The notes under the pieces were generated by a model that did not search any database, was not told where the DNA came from, and saw only the letters and a list, made by a program, of their open reading frames with translations. Positions 44,096 to 52,538 of a stretch of 64,000 bases of DNA are shown here, one piece after another. The first letter of the stretch is position 1, and the number at the start of each line of letters is the position of its first letter. Where the stretch lies: NCBI GenBank assembly GCA_041592335.1, contig JBFHQE010000001.1, forward strand, positions 186,001 through 250,000, in the 5' to 3' direction. This DNA is from JBFHQE01 sp041592335. GTDB lineage: Bacteria > Pseudomonadota > Gammaproteobacteria > Thiohalobacterales > Thiohalobacteraceae. Made by a program: the position numbers and the translations under genes.

Positions 44096-44843
44096 AAAAG
44101 CTCGGGACGAAACCAGGGTGTTACGTAACGAGATTGTCCGCTTGAATAAAATCGTGCGGGCATTAATGGATCGCGCCGAACGTAGCATGACAACGGGAGG
44201 ATCAGATTTCGGGCTGTTTCAAACCACCATCCTGCTTGAAGACCAGATCCACGCGCGTACCGCGGAGCTGGAATCGGCGCTGCGAGAAAACGAGAAAATG
44301 ATGCGGGCACTCCAAATAGCAAATGAAAAAATTACCCACATGGCTTGTCATGATGCGTTAACTGGATTGCCGAACCGGGTCCTTTTGGAAGATCGTATTC
44401 AACAGTCTATTGTTCAGTCAAAGCGCGATCATACACGGATGGCATTGCTGTTTATCGACCTGGACAAGTTCAAGCCTGTAAACGATCTGCTAGGACACAA
44501 GGCGGGTGATTCAGTTTTGAAGGTGGCGGCAGACAGAATGCGGGATTCCGTGCGGGCGGTCGACAGTATTGGTCGTATCGGCGGTGATGAATTTGTCGTC
44601 TGCCTGCCACAGTTAAACCGTTCAGATGATGCAATTATTGTGGCCCGGAAGATACAGTCATGTTTAATGAAGCCTATACAAATTGATAGTCATGAGGTGC
44701 GGATTGGCAGCAGTATCGGTGTCAGTTTGTATCCAGATAATGGAGATAACATGCAGTCGCTGATGCAGGCAGCAGACGAGGCCATGTATGCCATTAAGGA
44801 GGCAGGCGGAGGCGGGTGCCAAATCCATCCCGCGAAGGGCTAG
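44088..44843 (+). CDS. Diguanylate cyclase partner of the FIST protein
   Basis: A 251-residue protein. The N-terminal ~85 residues are coiled-coil (RVLRNEIVRLNKIVRALMDRAE ... AELESALRENEKMMRALQIANEKI). The GGDEF domain follows with HDALTGLPNR, FIDLDKFKPVND and an intact RIGGDEFVV. An RAVD I-site lies five residues upstream, so feedback inhibition is likely. There is no membrane helix. The start at 44088 overlaps the FIST stop (translational coupling); an in-frame upstream ATG at 44061 is possible. Confidence 0.9.
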   Translation: MVEKARDETRVLRNEIVRLNKIVRALMDRAERSMTTGGSDFGLFQTTILLEDQIHARTAELESALRENEKMMRALQIANEKITHMACHDALTGLPNRVLLEDRIQQSIVQSKRDHTRMALLFIDLDKFKPVNDLLGHKAGDSVLKVAADRMRDSVRAVDSIGRIGGDEFVVCLPQLNRSDDAIIVARKIQSCLMKPIQIDSHEVRIGSSIGVSLYPDNGDNMQSLMQAADEAMYAIKEAGGGGCQIHPAKG

Positions 44844-44899
44844 GAATGCTCGAGCTAACGGGGGTTAGCTGCGCTGAAAGTACGGTGGCGGTTTTCTGA

Positions 44900-46426
44900 T
44901 TACGCTGAAACCAGCGTCGCGCCTTTCCCTTCCACCGGCCGATCCAGTGACCGGTATTGCAGAGCTTCCAGAATATGCGCACGTTTGACACGTTCTTGTT
45001 GCGCTAGGTCGGCTATGCTGCGCGCAACTTTCAATATCCGATGGTAAGCACGCGCCGACAGTTGCAGGCGGTCGATGGCTGAATGTAGCAACTGCCGGTC
45101 TTCGGCTATCAATTCACAGACGCGTTCCAGTTCCGTGTTCTGCAATTGCGTATTGGTACAACCCTGACGGTGCAGCTGGATGTCGCGCGCGGCCAGTACG
45201 CGTGCCTGCACCTGTTGCGAAGACTCGCCCGTGTTGCCCTGTAACACTTCATGCGTTTGTCGCGGCACCTGAATTTGCAGATCGATTCGATCCAGTAATG
45301 GCCCCGAGATGCGGTTGCGATAACGTTGTATCTGTTCGCTGGTGCAACGGCAGCGATTGTTGCTGTCGCCAAGATAACCGCACGGGCAGGGATTCATGGC
45401 GGCGATCAGTTGAAAGCGCGCCGGGAATTCCGCCTGGTTCGCCGCGCGCGAAATGATGATCTGCCCCGACTCCATCGGTTCACGCAATGTCTCCAGTACC
45501 TTGCGATCAAACTCGGGTAGTTCATCCAGAAACAACACGCCATGATGCGCCAGCGACACCTCGCCCGGCTTGGGTTTCGGGCCGCCGCCGACCAGTGCCA
45601 CGCTCGAGGCGGTGTGATGCGGTGCGCGGAACGGGCGTTGTCGCCAGTCGTTGCCGCTGACCGGACGGTTGGCGATGGAACGTATTGCGGCCGCTTCCAG
45701 TGCTTCTTCCTGATTCAGTGCGGGCAATATTCCGGGCAGACGGCTGGCCAGCAACGTTTTTCCCGTTCCGGGTGGTCCGCACATTAATAAAGAATGTTGC
45801 CCTGCAGCGGCGATTTCCAGTGCGCGGCGTGCCTGATGCTGGCCGCGTACATCGGCGAGATCCAGCATCTGTTCCGATGAGGCCGCGGATTGAGGCATCG
45901 GCAGGGTGAGCGGTTGCTGTTCATGAAAGTGCGCCGTGACTTCCAGTAAATGCCTGGCGCCGAGCAGTTTGTCCTTGGTGACCAGTGCCGCTTCTTCAAG
46001 ATTGTCGGTGGGCACTATTAAGGTATGTTTTGCGCGTTGCGCGGCCAGCGTGACGGGCAGGCATCCACTGATCGGGCGTATCTCGCCCGATAGCGCCAGT
46101 TCACCGACGAATTCATAGTCATCGAGTTTATCCACTGGTAATTGTTTGGACGCGGCGAGTATGCCGAGCGCGATGGGCAGATCGAAACGGCCGCCTTCCT
46201 TGGGTAAATCGGCGGGTGCCAGGTTGATGGTGATCCTGCGGGTAGGAAATTCAAACTGGCTGTTCTGAATGGCCGCGCGCACGCGGTCCTTGCTTTCCTT
46301 GACTGCGGTTTCCGGCATGCCAACGATGGATAATCCGGGGAGGCCATTGGCCAGATGCACTTCAACCGAGACGAGTGGCGCATCCAGACCCAGCTGCGCC
46401 CGGCTGTGAATAACAGCGAGAGACAT
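44900..46426 (-). CDS. comM: YifB/ComM-family Mg-chelatase-like AAA+ helicase
   Basis: A 508-residue protein: an N-terminal LonC-like domain (SVEVHLANGLPGLSIVGMPETAVKESKDRV) and a Mg-chelatase AAA+ core with Walker A GPPGTGKTLLA and Walker B GVLFLDELPEF. It ends in the chelatase C-terminal domain (LSARAYHRILKVARSIADL). ComM is a branch-migration helicase that aids integration of DNA in natural transformation. It lies just downstream of ubiK in the order common in gammaproteobacteria. Confidence 0.95.
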   Translation of the reverse strand: MSLAVIHSRAQLGLDAPLVSVEVHLANGLPGLSIVGMPETAVKESKDRVRAAIQNSQFEFPTRRITINLAPADLPKEGGRFDLPIALGILAASKQLPVDKLDDYEFVGELALSGEIRPISGCLPVTLAAQRAKHTLIVPTDNLEEAALVTKDKLLGARHLLEVTAHFHEQQPLTLPMPQSAASSEQMLDLADVRGQHQARRALEIAAAGQHSLLMCGPPGTGKTLLASRLPGILPALNQEEALEAAAIRSIANRPVSGNDWRQRPFRAPHHTASSVALVGGGPKPKPGEVSLAHHGVLFLDELPEFDRKVLETLREPMESGQIIISRAANQAEFPARFQLIAAMNPCPCGYLGDSNNRCRCTSEQIQRYRNRISGPLLDRIDLQIQVPRQTHEVLQGNTGESSQQVQARVLAARDIQLHRQGCTNTQLQNTELERVCELIAEDRQLLHSAIDRLQLSARAYHRILKVARSIADLAQQERVKRAHILEALQYRSLDRPVEGKGATLVSA

Positions 46427-46490
46427 AGTACGTTCCTTGTACTTTATGATGTGTTTGAAACGATCAGTCCTTGATCGTCATGTAAAAAAA

Positions 46491-46799
46491 TCAGCCCCCA
46501 TCATTATCGCTATCAGAACCCGAATCAATCGGCTCTGATTTCGAGGACGCTTTTTTCCCCAGCACTTTCTCCTCCAGGGTTTCAACACGCGCTGTCATGG
46601 CATCCAGCCGTTCGCGGGTACGCAACAGCACCTGCTGCTGCACCTCGAATTCCTCGCGTGTCACCAGGTCGAGTTTGGCCAGCGCGGCCTGCACGGCGGC
46701 GCGTACGTTCTTTTCCAGGTCGCCCTGCAGCGTGCGTAGCCCGGAGGGCATGGCGTTGTGCAGGCGATTGGCGATGTCATCAATGATTTTCGGATCCAT
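46491..46799 (-). CDS. ubiK: Ubiquinone biosynthesis accessory factor UbiK
   Basis: A 102-residue BMFP-domain protein. It starts MDPKIIDDIANRLHNAMPSGLRTLQGDLEKNVRAAVQAALAKLDLVTREEF, the family core, and then has a trimerising coiled coil (LRTRERLDAMTARVETLEEKV). The tail is acidic and disordered (DSGSDSDNDGG). UbiK assists the Ubi complex in aerobic ubiquinone synthesis. Divergent from glnK, followed by comM. Confidence 0.9.
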   Translation of the reverse strand: MDPKIIDDIANRLHNAMPSGLRTLQGDLEKNVRAAVQAALAKLDLVTREEFEVQQQVLLRTRERLDAMTARVETLEEKVLGKKASSKSEPIDSGSDSDNDGG

Positions 46800-46870
46800 G
46801 GCGGCACTCTAGCCAATCACGGCGGGTGCGTCTACTTGGAAGAGGGAGCGGATATTACGCACCAGAAAAG

Positions 46871-46887
46871 TGCATAAAGCCCATGCA
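46871..46887. promoter_or_regulatory. Candidate NtrC site upstream of glnK
   Basis: TGCAT-N7-ATGCA gives a 17-bp palindrome with the TGCA ends of NtrC sites, about 95-110 nt before the -24 element at 46981. Half-sites like GGTGCG follow nearby. NtrC control of glnK-amtB is well known in related bacteria. Confidence 0.45.
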
Positions 46888-46980
46888 TCAAAAGGGCGCA
46901 TGCCTTTTTATGGTGCGCCAGAAGTGAGGCGGTGCCTAGGGACATCAGTTAACTATCTGTATTATTTATAAAAAAACAGC

Positions 46981-46996
46981 TGGCATGGCTCATGCA
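46981..46996 (+). promoter_or_regulatory. Sigma-54 promoter of glnK-amtB
   Basis: TGGCAT-GGCTC-ATGCA has the GG-N10-GC spacing with two departures from consensus. About 150 nt before glnK. The 350-nt ubiK-glnK gap contains no gene, only these regulatory elements. Confidence 0.7.
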
Positions 46997-47149
46997 ACTG
47001 CCCTCCCGTGGATTGAATCGTGGCGATGGCGCTGGTCGGAGGATTGGCAATACCTGGTTCAGGAGTCGCCACACAACAGGTTTGCAAGAAACAACACTTA
47101 GTGAGTCCCGGCAAATGTCCAGGACTTTGGGTTTAAGGAGAAGCTTCCC

Positions 47150-47488
47150 ATGAAGTTAGTAACAGCAATTATCAAGCCCTTTAAGCTGGATGATGTCCGT
47201 GAGTCGCTTTCCGAAATTGGTGTCCAGGGGATCACCGTAACGGAAGTGAAAGGCTTCGGCCGGCAAAAAGGTCACACCGAGCTCTACCGCGGCGCGGAAT
47301 ATGTCGTGGATTTCCTGCCTAAGGTGAAGCTGGAAATCGTCGTCACAGACGACCTGGCTGAGCAAGTCATTGAGGCCATTAGCAAGGCAGCCAACACCGG
47401 CAAGATCGGTGACGGCAAGATCTTCGTCTATGGCGTTGAACAGGCAATTCGTATTCGTACCGGCGAGTCCGGCGACGATGCGCTTTAA
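47150..47488 (+). CDS. glnK: Nitrogen regulatory PII protein GlnK
   Basis: A 112-residue PII protein. The uridylylation residue Y51 lies in the T-loop GHTELYRGAEY. The ATP-binding and 2-oxoglutarate-responsive segments (GKIGDGKIFV and IRIRTGESGDDAL) are intact. It blocks AmtB when nitrogen is sufficient. AAGGAG lies upstream. Followed by amtB after 28 nt. Confidence 0.97.
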   Translation: MKLVTAIIKPFKLDDVRESLSEIGVQGITVTEVKGFGRQKGHTELYRGAEYVVDFLPKVKLEIVVTDDLAEQVIEAISKAANTGKIGDGKIFVYGVEQAIRIRTGESGDDAL

Positions 47489-47516
47489 GTTTAATCTCGT
47501 AGCGGAGGGCTAAATT

Positions 47517-48776
47517 GTGGATCAAGTAACTGAATTAGCTTATGCACTCGATACCTTTTACTTCCTGGTATCCGGTGTATTGGTAATGTGGATGGCGGCC
47601 GGCTTTTCTATGCTGGAAGCTGGCCTGGTGCGTGCGAAAAACACCGCCGAAATCCTAACCAAGAACGTCGCGCTGTTTGCGATCGCCTGTATTATGTACA
47701 TGGTCATGGGTTACAACATCATGTATCCCGGCGATGCCGCCAGTGCCTTCTGGCCCGGTATCAGCTTCTTCCTCGGTGGCGATAATGCCGTTGAAGATGT
47801 TCTGGCCAGCGGCGGCGATATCTACTACTCAGGCATGTCTGACTTCTTCTTCCAGGTGGTGTTCGTTGCCACTGCCATGTCAATCGTATCCGGTGCGGTT
47901 GCCGAGCGCATGAAGCTGTGGTCATTCCTGATCTTTGCCATCTTCATGACTGGCTTCATCTACCCGATGCAGGGCTACTGGAAATGGGGCGGCGGCTTCC
48001 TGGATGCCAATGGCTTCCTCGATTTCGCGGGTTCCGGTGTGGTTCACATGTGTGGTGCGGCGGCTGCGCTGGCCGGTGTACTGCTGCTGGGTGCACGTAA
48101 AGGCAAGTACGGCCCGAACGGTGAAGTTCATCCGATTCCGGGTGCCAACATGCCGCTGGCGACACTGGGTACCTTCATCCTGTGGATGGGCTGGTTCGGC
48201 TTCAACGGCGGTTCCGAGCTGATGGTGTCCAACGTGGGTGAAGCCAACGCGGTTGCGCTGGTATTCGTTAACACCAACATGGCGGCTGCCGGTGGTGTGG
48301 TTGCGGCTGCAATTACAGCACGTCTGCTGTTCGGCAAGACTGATCTGACCATGGCACTGAACGGTGCGCTGGCTGGCCTGGTTGCCATCACTGCGGAACC
48401 GCTGACCCCGACTCCGCTGCTGGCCACTATCGTTGGCGCTATCGGTGGTGTACTGGTCGTGTTCTCCATCATCACTCTGGACAAGCTGAAGATCGACGAT
48501 CCGGTCGGTGCCATCTCGGTTCACGGTGTAGTCGGTATGTGGGGTCTGATCGCAGTGGTTCTGTCAAACAGCGATGCCACTATCGGTGCGCAGCTGATGG
48601 GTCTGGCCACTATCCTGATCTGGACTTTCGTTGTCAGCTTCATCGTCTGGATCGTGATCAAGGCGGTTATGGGTCTTCGCGTCAGCGAAGAGGAAGAGTA
48701 CGAAGGTGTCGACCTTGCCGAGTGTGGTCTGGAAGCTTATCCAGAATTCACCGGTACCAAGGGTTCCGGCATGTAA
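47517..48776 (+). CDS. amtB: Ammonium transporter AmtB
   Basis: A 419-residue Amt/Rh-type inner-membrane channel with about 11 helices. Signature segments include WMAAGFSMLEAGLVRAKN, DFAGSGVVHMCGAAAALAGVLLLG and GAISVHGVVGMWGLIAV, the last holding a pore His. The start is GTG at 47517, preceded by GGAGGGC. No cleaved signal is obvious. A strong terminator follows. It would import ammonium or recover ammonia leaking from the urease and amidase reactions. Confidence 0.96.
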   Translation: MDQVTELAYALDTFYFLVSGVLVMWMAAGFSMLEAGLVRAKNTAEILTKNVALFAIACIMYMVMGYNIMYPGDAASAFWPGISFFLGGDNAVEDVLASGGDIYYSGMSDFFFQVVFVATAMSIVSGAVAERMKLWSFLIFAIFMTGFIYPMQGYWKWGGGFLDANGFLDFAGSGVVHMCGAAAALAGVLLLGARKGKYGPNGEVHPIPGANMPLATLGTFILWMGWFGFNGGSELMVSNVGEANAVALVFVNTNMAAAGGVVAAAITARLLFGKTDLTMALNGALAGLVAITAEPLTPTPLLATIVGAIGGVLVVFSIITLDKLKIDDPVGAISVHGVVGMWGLIAVVLSNSDATIGAQLMGLATILIWTFVVSFIVWIVIKAVMGLRVSEEEEYEGVDLAECGLEAYPEFTGTKGSGM

Positions 48777-48817
48777 AGGATACTTTCCCCTTATCCAGGG
48801 ATGGATACCTAAACCAG

Positions 48818-48844
48818 AAGGCGCCCCTCGGGGCGCCTTTTTTT
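48818..48844 (+). terminator. Terminator after amtB
   Basis: AAGGCGCCCC (48818-48827), loop TC, GGGGCGCCTT (48830-48839), then T run to 48844. Confidence 0.93.
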
Positions 48845-48846
48845 AT

Positions 48847-49083
48847 TTACAGCTTTTTATGCGTCCCATCACAGAAGGGTTTATCACTGCTGTGTTTACA
48901 ACCGCATAACCAGTATTTGCCGGTTTCGGTAATTTCCAGTTTGACGGGCGTGAACTCGGTGCCGGAATGTGAGCCGTCACAGAACGGCTGATTTTTCGAT
49001 TTGCCGCAGGCGCACCACCAGTAGGTGCCGGGTTCCAGGTCGACGCCGTAAGGCGCTTTTTGCGGGATGTCGGGTTTGGCCAT
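48847..49083 (-). CDS. Tandem CDGSH iron-sulfur protein
   Basis: A 78-residue protein with two CDGSH motifs: CACGKSKNQPFCDGSH and CGCKHSSDKPFCDGTH. Each has the C-x-C-x8-C-x3-H spacing for a 2Fe-2S cluster with one His ligand. It is a soluble tandem type. The start at 49083 (MAKPDIPQ) is preferred; an ATG three codons upstream (49092) is also possible. Role unknown; electron or cluster transfer is typical for the family. Confidence 0.88.
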   Translation of the reverse strand: MAKPDIPQKAPYGVDLEPGTYWWCACGKSKNQPFCDGSHSGTEFTPVKLEITETGKYWLCGCKHSSDKPFCDGTHKKL

Positions 49084-49183
49084 GCGCTGCACTCCTGTTT
49101 AGAATTGGCGTAGCGGAAAAAACTACGCCCAAAGGTCAGGCAGGTAAACCGCGAATCCATGGGGTAATGTGGGGGAAAGAATA

Positions 49184-49630
49184 ATGAAGAAAATGTTCTG
49201 GATATTGTTATTGAGCACGTTCGCAACGGCGGCCACTGCGGAGGTCTATCGCTGGGTCGATGAACAGGGCAATGTGCATTTTGGCGATAAGCCGCCTGCC
49301 AGCGAGGCGGTCGATGAAGTGAAAATACGCAAGGCGCCGACGCCGGTGCCGGGTTCCGATCCGGCCAGCCGACTGGAAGCGCAGCAAAAACTGCTCAACG
49401 CCATGCGCGAGGAGCGCATCCTCAAGCAGGAAGCCGAGCGCGAGGCAGCGCAACAACAGGCCGAGCGCCAGCAGAAATGCCAGCGCGCCCGCAATGAACT
49501 GCTCGATTATGAACGTTCCAGTGCGATTTATAACCTGGATGATGAAGGCAATCGCATCTACATGAGTGGCGCGGAACGCGATGCCTTTATCCAGAAACTA
49601 CGCGACGATATTCACCGTCATTGCAGTTGA
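49184..49630 (+). CDS. DUF4124-domain exported protein
   Basis: A 148-residue protein with a signal peptide (MKKMFWILLLSTFATAATA) and then a DUF4124 domain: EVYRWVDEQGNVHFGDKPP. A charged, Gln/Glu/Arg-rich helical part follows (coiled-coil-like, residues ~65-110). Two Cys (KCQRAR and RHCS) could form a disulfide. Function unknown; envelope location is inferred. Confidence 0.8.
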   Translation: MKKMFWILLLSTFATAATAEVYRWVDEQGNVHFGDKPPASEAVDEVKIRKAPTPVPGSDPASRLEAQQKLLNAMREERILKQEAEREAAQQQAERQQKCQRARNELLDYERSSAIYNLDDEGNRIYMSGAERDAFIQKLRDDIHRHCS

Positions 49631-49646
49631 GGGCGCAAGCGCCTGT

Positions 49647-50504
49647 TTATAGCTTCTCAAACGCCTTGCGGCAGAATTCCGGTTGCGCCATCGCCGCACG
49701 GTGCATGGCTTCGTTGTAATACACCGTTTCAAATGGCCTGCTGCTGATATCCGCAGCACGGAACTGGTCGAAACCCGTGGCCTTGCAGGCCATGGTGCAG
49801 CTCCACCAGCCCGAAGGATAGATGGGCTGCGGAAAATGACCTGTCAGCGTGTTATTAAAACCGGCAGCTCGCATTGCCTGATGCATCTCGGTCAGGAGCT
49901 GCAGGTGATACAGCGGCGACTCGCTTTGTTGCACCAGCAGGCCATGTTCGCCCAGTGCCCGGTGGCAATCGCGATAAAATTCTTCCGTGAACAGGCCCTT
50001 GGCCGGACCAACCGGATCGGTTGAATCCACTATGACAACATCGACACTGCCCGGCGCCGCGTCCTTCATCCACTTGATACCGTCGCCAAAATAAAACTCG
50101 GCGCGCGGGTCCTGGTTGGATTCGCACAGGGTTGGGAAAAACTGTTCCGACAGGCGCGTGACGCGCTCGTCGATTTCAACCTGCAGCACATGCTCGACTC
50201 CCGGATGCTTGAGCGCTTCGCGCAGCGTGCCGCAATCGCCGCCACCGATGATCACCACGCGTTTCGGATTTGGGTGGGTGAACAGCACCGGGTGCGACAT
50301 CATCTCGTGATACAGGAAGTTGTCGCGGTCGGTCAGCATGTAACAGTCGTCGATGATCATCAGGTTGCCGAAGGTCTCGGTTTCATAGATCTCGATGCGC
50401 TGGTATTGGCTTTGCTCATCGTGCAGCTTGCGCTTGATTTTGAGGGAAAAGGCCGAGCCGCCTTCTTCGTAATTTTCCGTGAACCACTGGTTGTCGAGCG
50501 ACAT
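49647..50504 (-). CDS. speE: Spermidine synthase
   Basis: A 285-residue aminopropyltransferase that makes spermidine from putrescine and decarboxylated S-adenosylmethionine. The N-terminus has WFTENYEEGGSAFSLKIKRKLHDEQSQYQRIEIYET. The cofactor loop is VVIIGGGDCGTLREALKHP, with Cys where Gly is common. The catalytic segment is VDSTDPVGPAKGLFTEEFY. Divergent from speA, 89 nt apart, so polyamine genes may share control. Confidence 0.93.
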   Translation of the reverse strand: MSLDNQWFTENYEEGGSAFSLKIKRKLHDEQSQYQRIEIYETETFGNLMIIDDCYMLTDRDNFLYHEMMSHPVLFTHPNPKRVVIIGGGDCGTLREALKHPGVEHVLQVEIDERVTRLSEQFFPTLCESNQDPRAEFYFGDGIKWMKDAAPGSVDVVIVDSTDPVGPAKGLFTEEFYRDCHRALGEHGLLVQQSESPLYHLQLLTEMHQAMRAAGFNNTLTGHFPQPIYPSGWWSCTMACKATGFDQFRAADISSRPFETVYYNEAMHRAAMAQPEFCRKAFEKL

Positions 50505-50593
50505 GGGAGAACTCCTGGATAGATTGGCGCAAAAGATAATTCATGCGCTAAATAAATTCAAAAAAAGCGCGTAATCAGATATTGTTAGCGCCC

Positions 50594-52465
50594 ATGTGGA
50601 CCCTTGAACAAGCCCGAAATCATTACAGCATTCCTCACTGGAGCGAGGGATATGTCGATATCAATGCCAGCGGCCATCTGGTGGTGAAACCGGGCCGGGA
50701 GGGCGCCGGGATCGACCTGTACGCGCTCACCCGGCAATTGCGTCAGGAAGGTCTGACGCTGCCGGTGCTGGTACGCTTCAATGACATTCTGCACGACCGC
50801 GTTTCGCGGCTGGTATCGGCCTTCCGCTCTGCCAGTGAGCAGTATGAGTATGCGGGCAAGTACACCGCGGTCTACCCGATCAAGGTCAACCAGCAGCGTT
50901 CGGTGGTGGATGAGATTCTGGCGGCGGACGCAGAGCATGTTGGCCTGGAGGCCGGCAGCAAGCCGGAACTGATGGCGGTGCTGGCGCTGTCCAGGCCGGG
51001 CGCCACCATTGTCTGCAACGGTTACAAGGATCGCGAATATATTCGCCTGGCGCTGATCGGAACCCGGCTGGGTTTCCGGGTGCATATCGTGATCGAGAAG
51101 ATGTCCGAACTCGATCTGATTAACGCGGCCGCCCGGGAACTGAATGTTACCCCCCTGCTGGGCGTGCGCATTCGCCTGGCATCCATCGGCGCGGGTAAAT
51201 GGCAGAACACCGGCGGCGAGAAATCCAAGTTCGGTCTGTCGGCGCGCCAGGTGCTGGAACTGGTCGAACGTCTGCGCGCGGACGGGCATCTGCACTGGCT
51301 CAAACTGCTGCACTGCCATCTCGGTTCACAGGTCGCCAATATCCGCGATATCCAGCGCGGCATGCGCGAAGTGGCGCGTTATTTTGCCGAGTTGCGCGAA
51401 CTCGGCGTGCCACTGGAAACAGTGGATGTCGGCGGCGGGCTTGGCGTCGATTACGAAGGCACCAGTTCGCGCAGTTACTGCTCGCGTAATTATTCGGAAA
51501 CCGAATACGCCAACAATGTCGTTGGCACGCTGGCCGCCATGTGCGAGGAAAAAGGATTGCCGCACCCGGCAATCGTGACCGAATCCGGCCGTGCCATGAC
51601 CGCGCATCATGCGGTGTTGATCACCAATGTTATCGATATCGAGCCGACGCCGGGTACTGAAGTGCCGCCCGCGCCGCAGGACGATGAACCGGCGGTGGTG
51701 CATACCCTGTGGGAAGTGTTGCAGTCGTTGTCCAGCCGAAACGTGCTGGAGGCCTGGCATGATGCCGACTACTGGCTTACCGAGGCGCGCTCGATGTTTT
51801 TGCATGGGCTGCTGGATCTGCAGCAGCGCGCGCGGGTCGAGTCCTTGTATTTCAGTATCTGCCACCGGGTGCAGCCATTACTGAAGATTGGCCGTCCCGA
51901 ACACCGCGCCATTCTCGATCAGCTCAATGAAAACCTGGCGGACAAGTATTTTCTTAATATCTCGGTGTTTCAGTCGCTGCCGGATGTGTGGGCGATTGAA
52001 CAGATTTTCCCGATCGTGCCGGTTCATCGCCTCGATGATCCGCCGACCCGGCGCGCGGTGTTGCAGGATTTGACCTGCGATTCCGATGGGCGTATTTCCC
52101 AGTATGTCGATGGCGAGGGAATCGAGAGTACCTTGCCGCTACACCCCTATCGCCAGGGTGACGAATACCTGCTGGGGATTTTCATGGTTGGCGCTTATCA
52201 GGAAATCCTCGGCGATATGCATAACCTGTTCGGCGATACCGATGCAGTGAATATCAAGCTGACGGCGGACGGTTTTACCCTGGCTGAACCGGAACATGGC
52301 GATACGGTGGATGAGCTGTTGCGTTATGTGCATTTCGATACCCAACGCATGCAGTCGGTGTATCAGCAGTTGTTAGAGAAGGCCGAACTGTCCGCGGATG
52401 AGCGCACAGAATTCTACGAAGAGTTGCAGGCGGGTCTGACCGGTTATACGTATTTTGAAGAATGA
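50594..52465 (+). CDS. speA: Biosynthetic arginine decarboxylase
   Basis: A 623-residue PLP enzyme that converts arginine to agmatine. The N-terminus is MWTLEQARNHYSIPHWSEGYVDINASGHLVVKP. The PLP Lys lies in YAGKYTAVYPIKVNQQRSVV. GGGLGVDYEGTSS and FQSLPDVWAIEQIFPIVPVHRL are family blocks. The start is the ATG at 50594; an in-frame TTG at 50582 is less likely. No agmatinase (speB) is in the window; that enzyme would release urea, linking the pathway to urease. Confidence 0.95.
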   Translation: MWTLEQARNHYSIPHWSEGYVDINASGHLVVKPGREGAGIDLYALTRQLRQEGLTLPVLVRFNDILHDRVSRLVSAFRSASEQYEYAGKYTAVYPIKVNQQRSVVDEILAADAEHVGLEAGSKPELMAVLALSRPGATIVCNGYKDREYIRLALIGTRLGFRVHIVIEKMSELDLINAAARELNVTPLLGVRIRLASIGAGKWQNTGGEKSKFGLSARQVLELVERLRADGHLHWLKLLHCHLGSQVANIRDIQRGMREVARYFAELRELGVPLETVDVGGGLGVDYEGTSSRSYCSRNYSETEYANNVVGTLAAMCEEKGLPHPAIVTESGRAMTAHHAVLITNVIDIEPTPGTEVPPAPQDDEPAVVHTLWEVLQSLSSRNVLEAWHDADYWLTEARSMFLHGLLDLQQRARVESLYFSICHRVQPLLKIGRPEHRAILDQLNENLADKYFLNISVFQSLPDVWAIEQIFPIVPVHRLDDPPTRRAVLQDLTCDSDGRISQYVDGEGIESTLPLHPYRQGDEYLLGIFMVGAYQEILGDMHNLFGDTDAVNIKLTADGFTLAEPEHGDTVDELLRYVHFDTQRMQSVYQQLLEKAELSADERTEFYEELQAGLTGYTYFEE

Positions 52466-52471
52466 TGCTTG

Positions 52472-52523
52472 GTAGGAACGGCCTTGGCCGCGAATGGTTC
52501 GCGAGCAAGCTCGCTCCTACAGG
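52472..52523. repeat. REP-like repeat between speA and the dehydrogenase
   Basis: The stretch starts GTAGGAACGGCCTTGGCCGCG and ends CGAGCAAGCTCGCTCCTACA, two convergent stem units typical of REP repeats in pseudomonads and relatives. Confidence 0.75.
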
Positions 52524-52538
52524 AGTGGCGCTATAACA

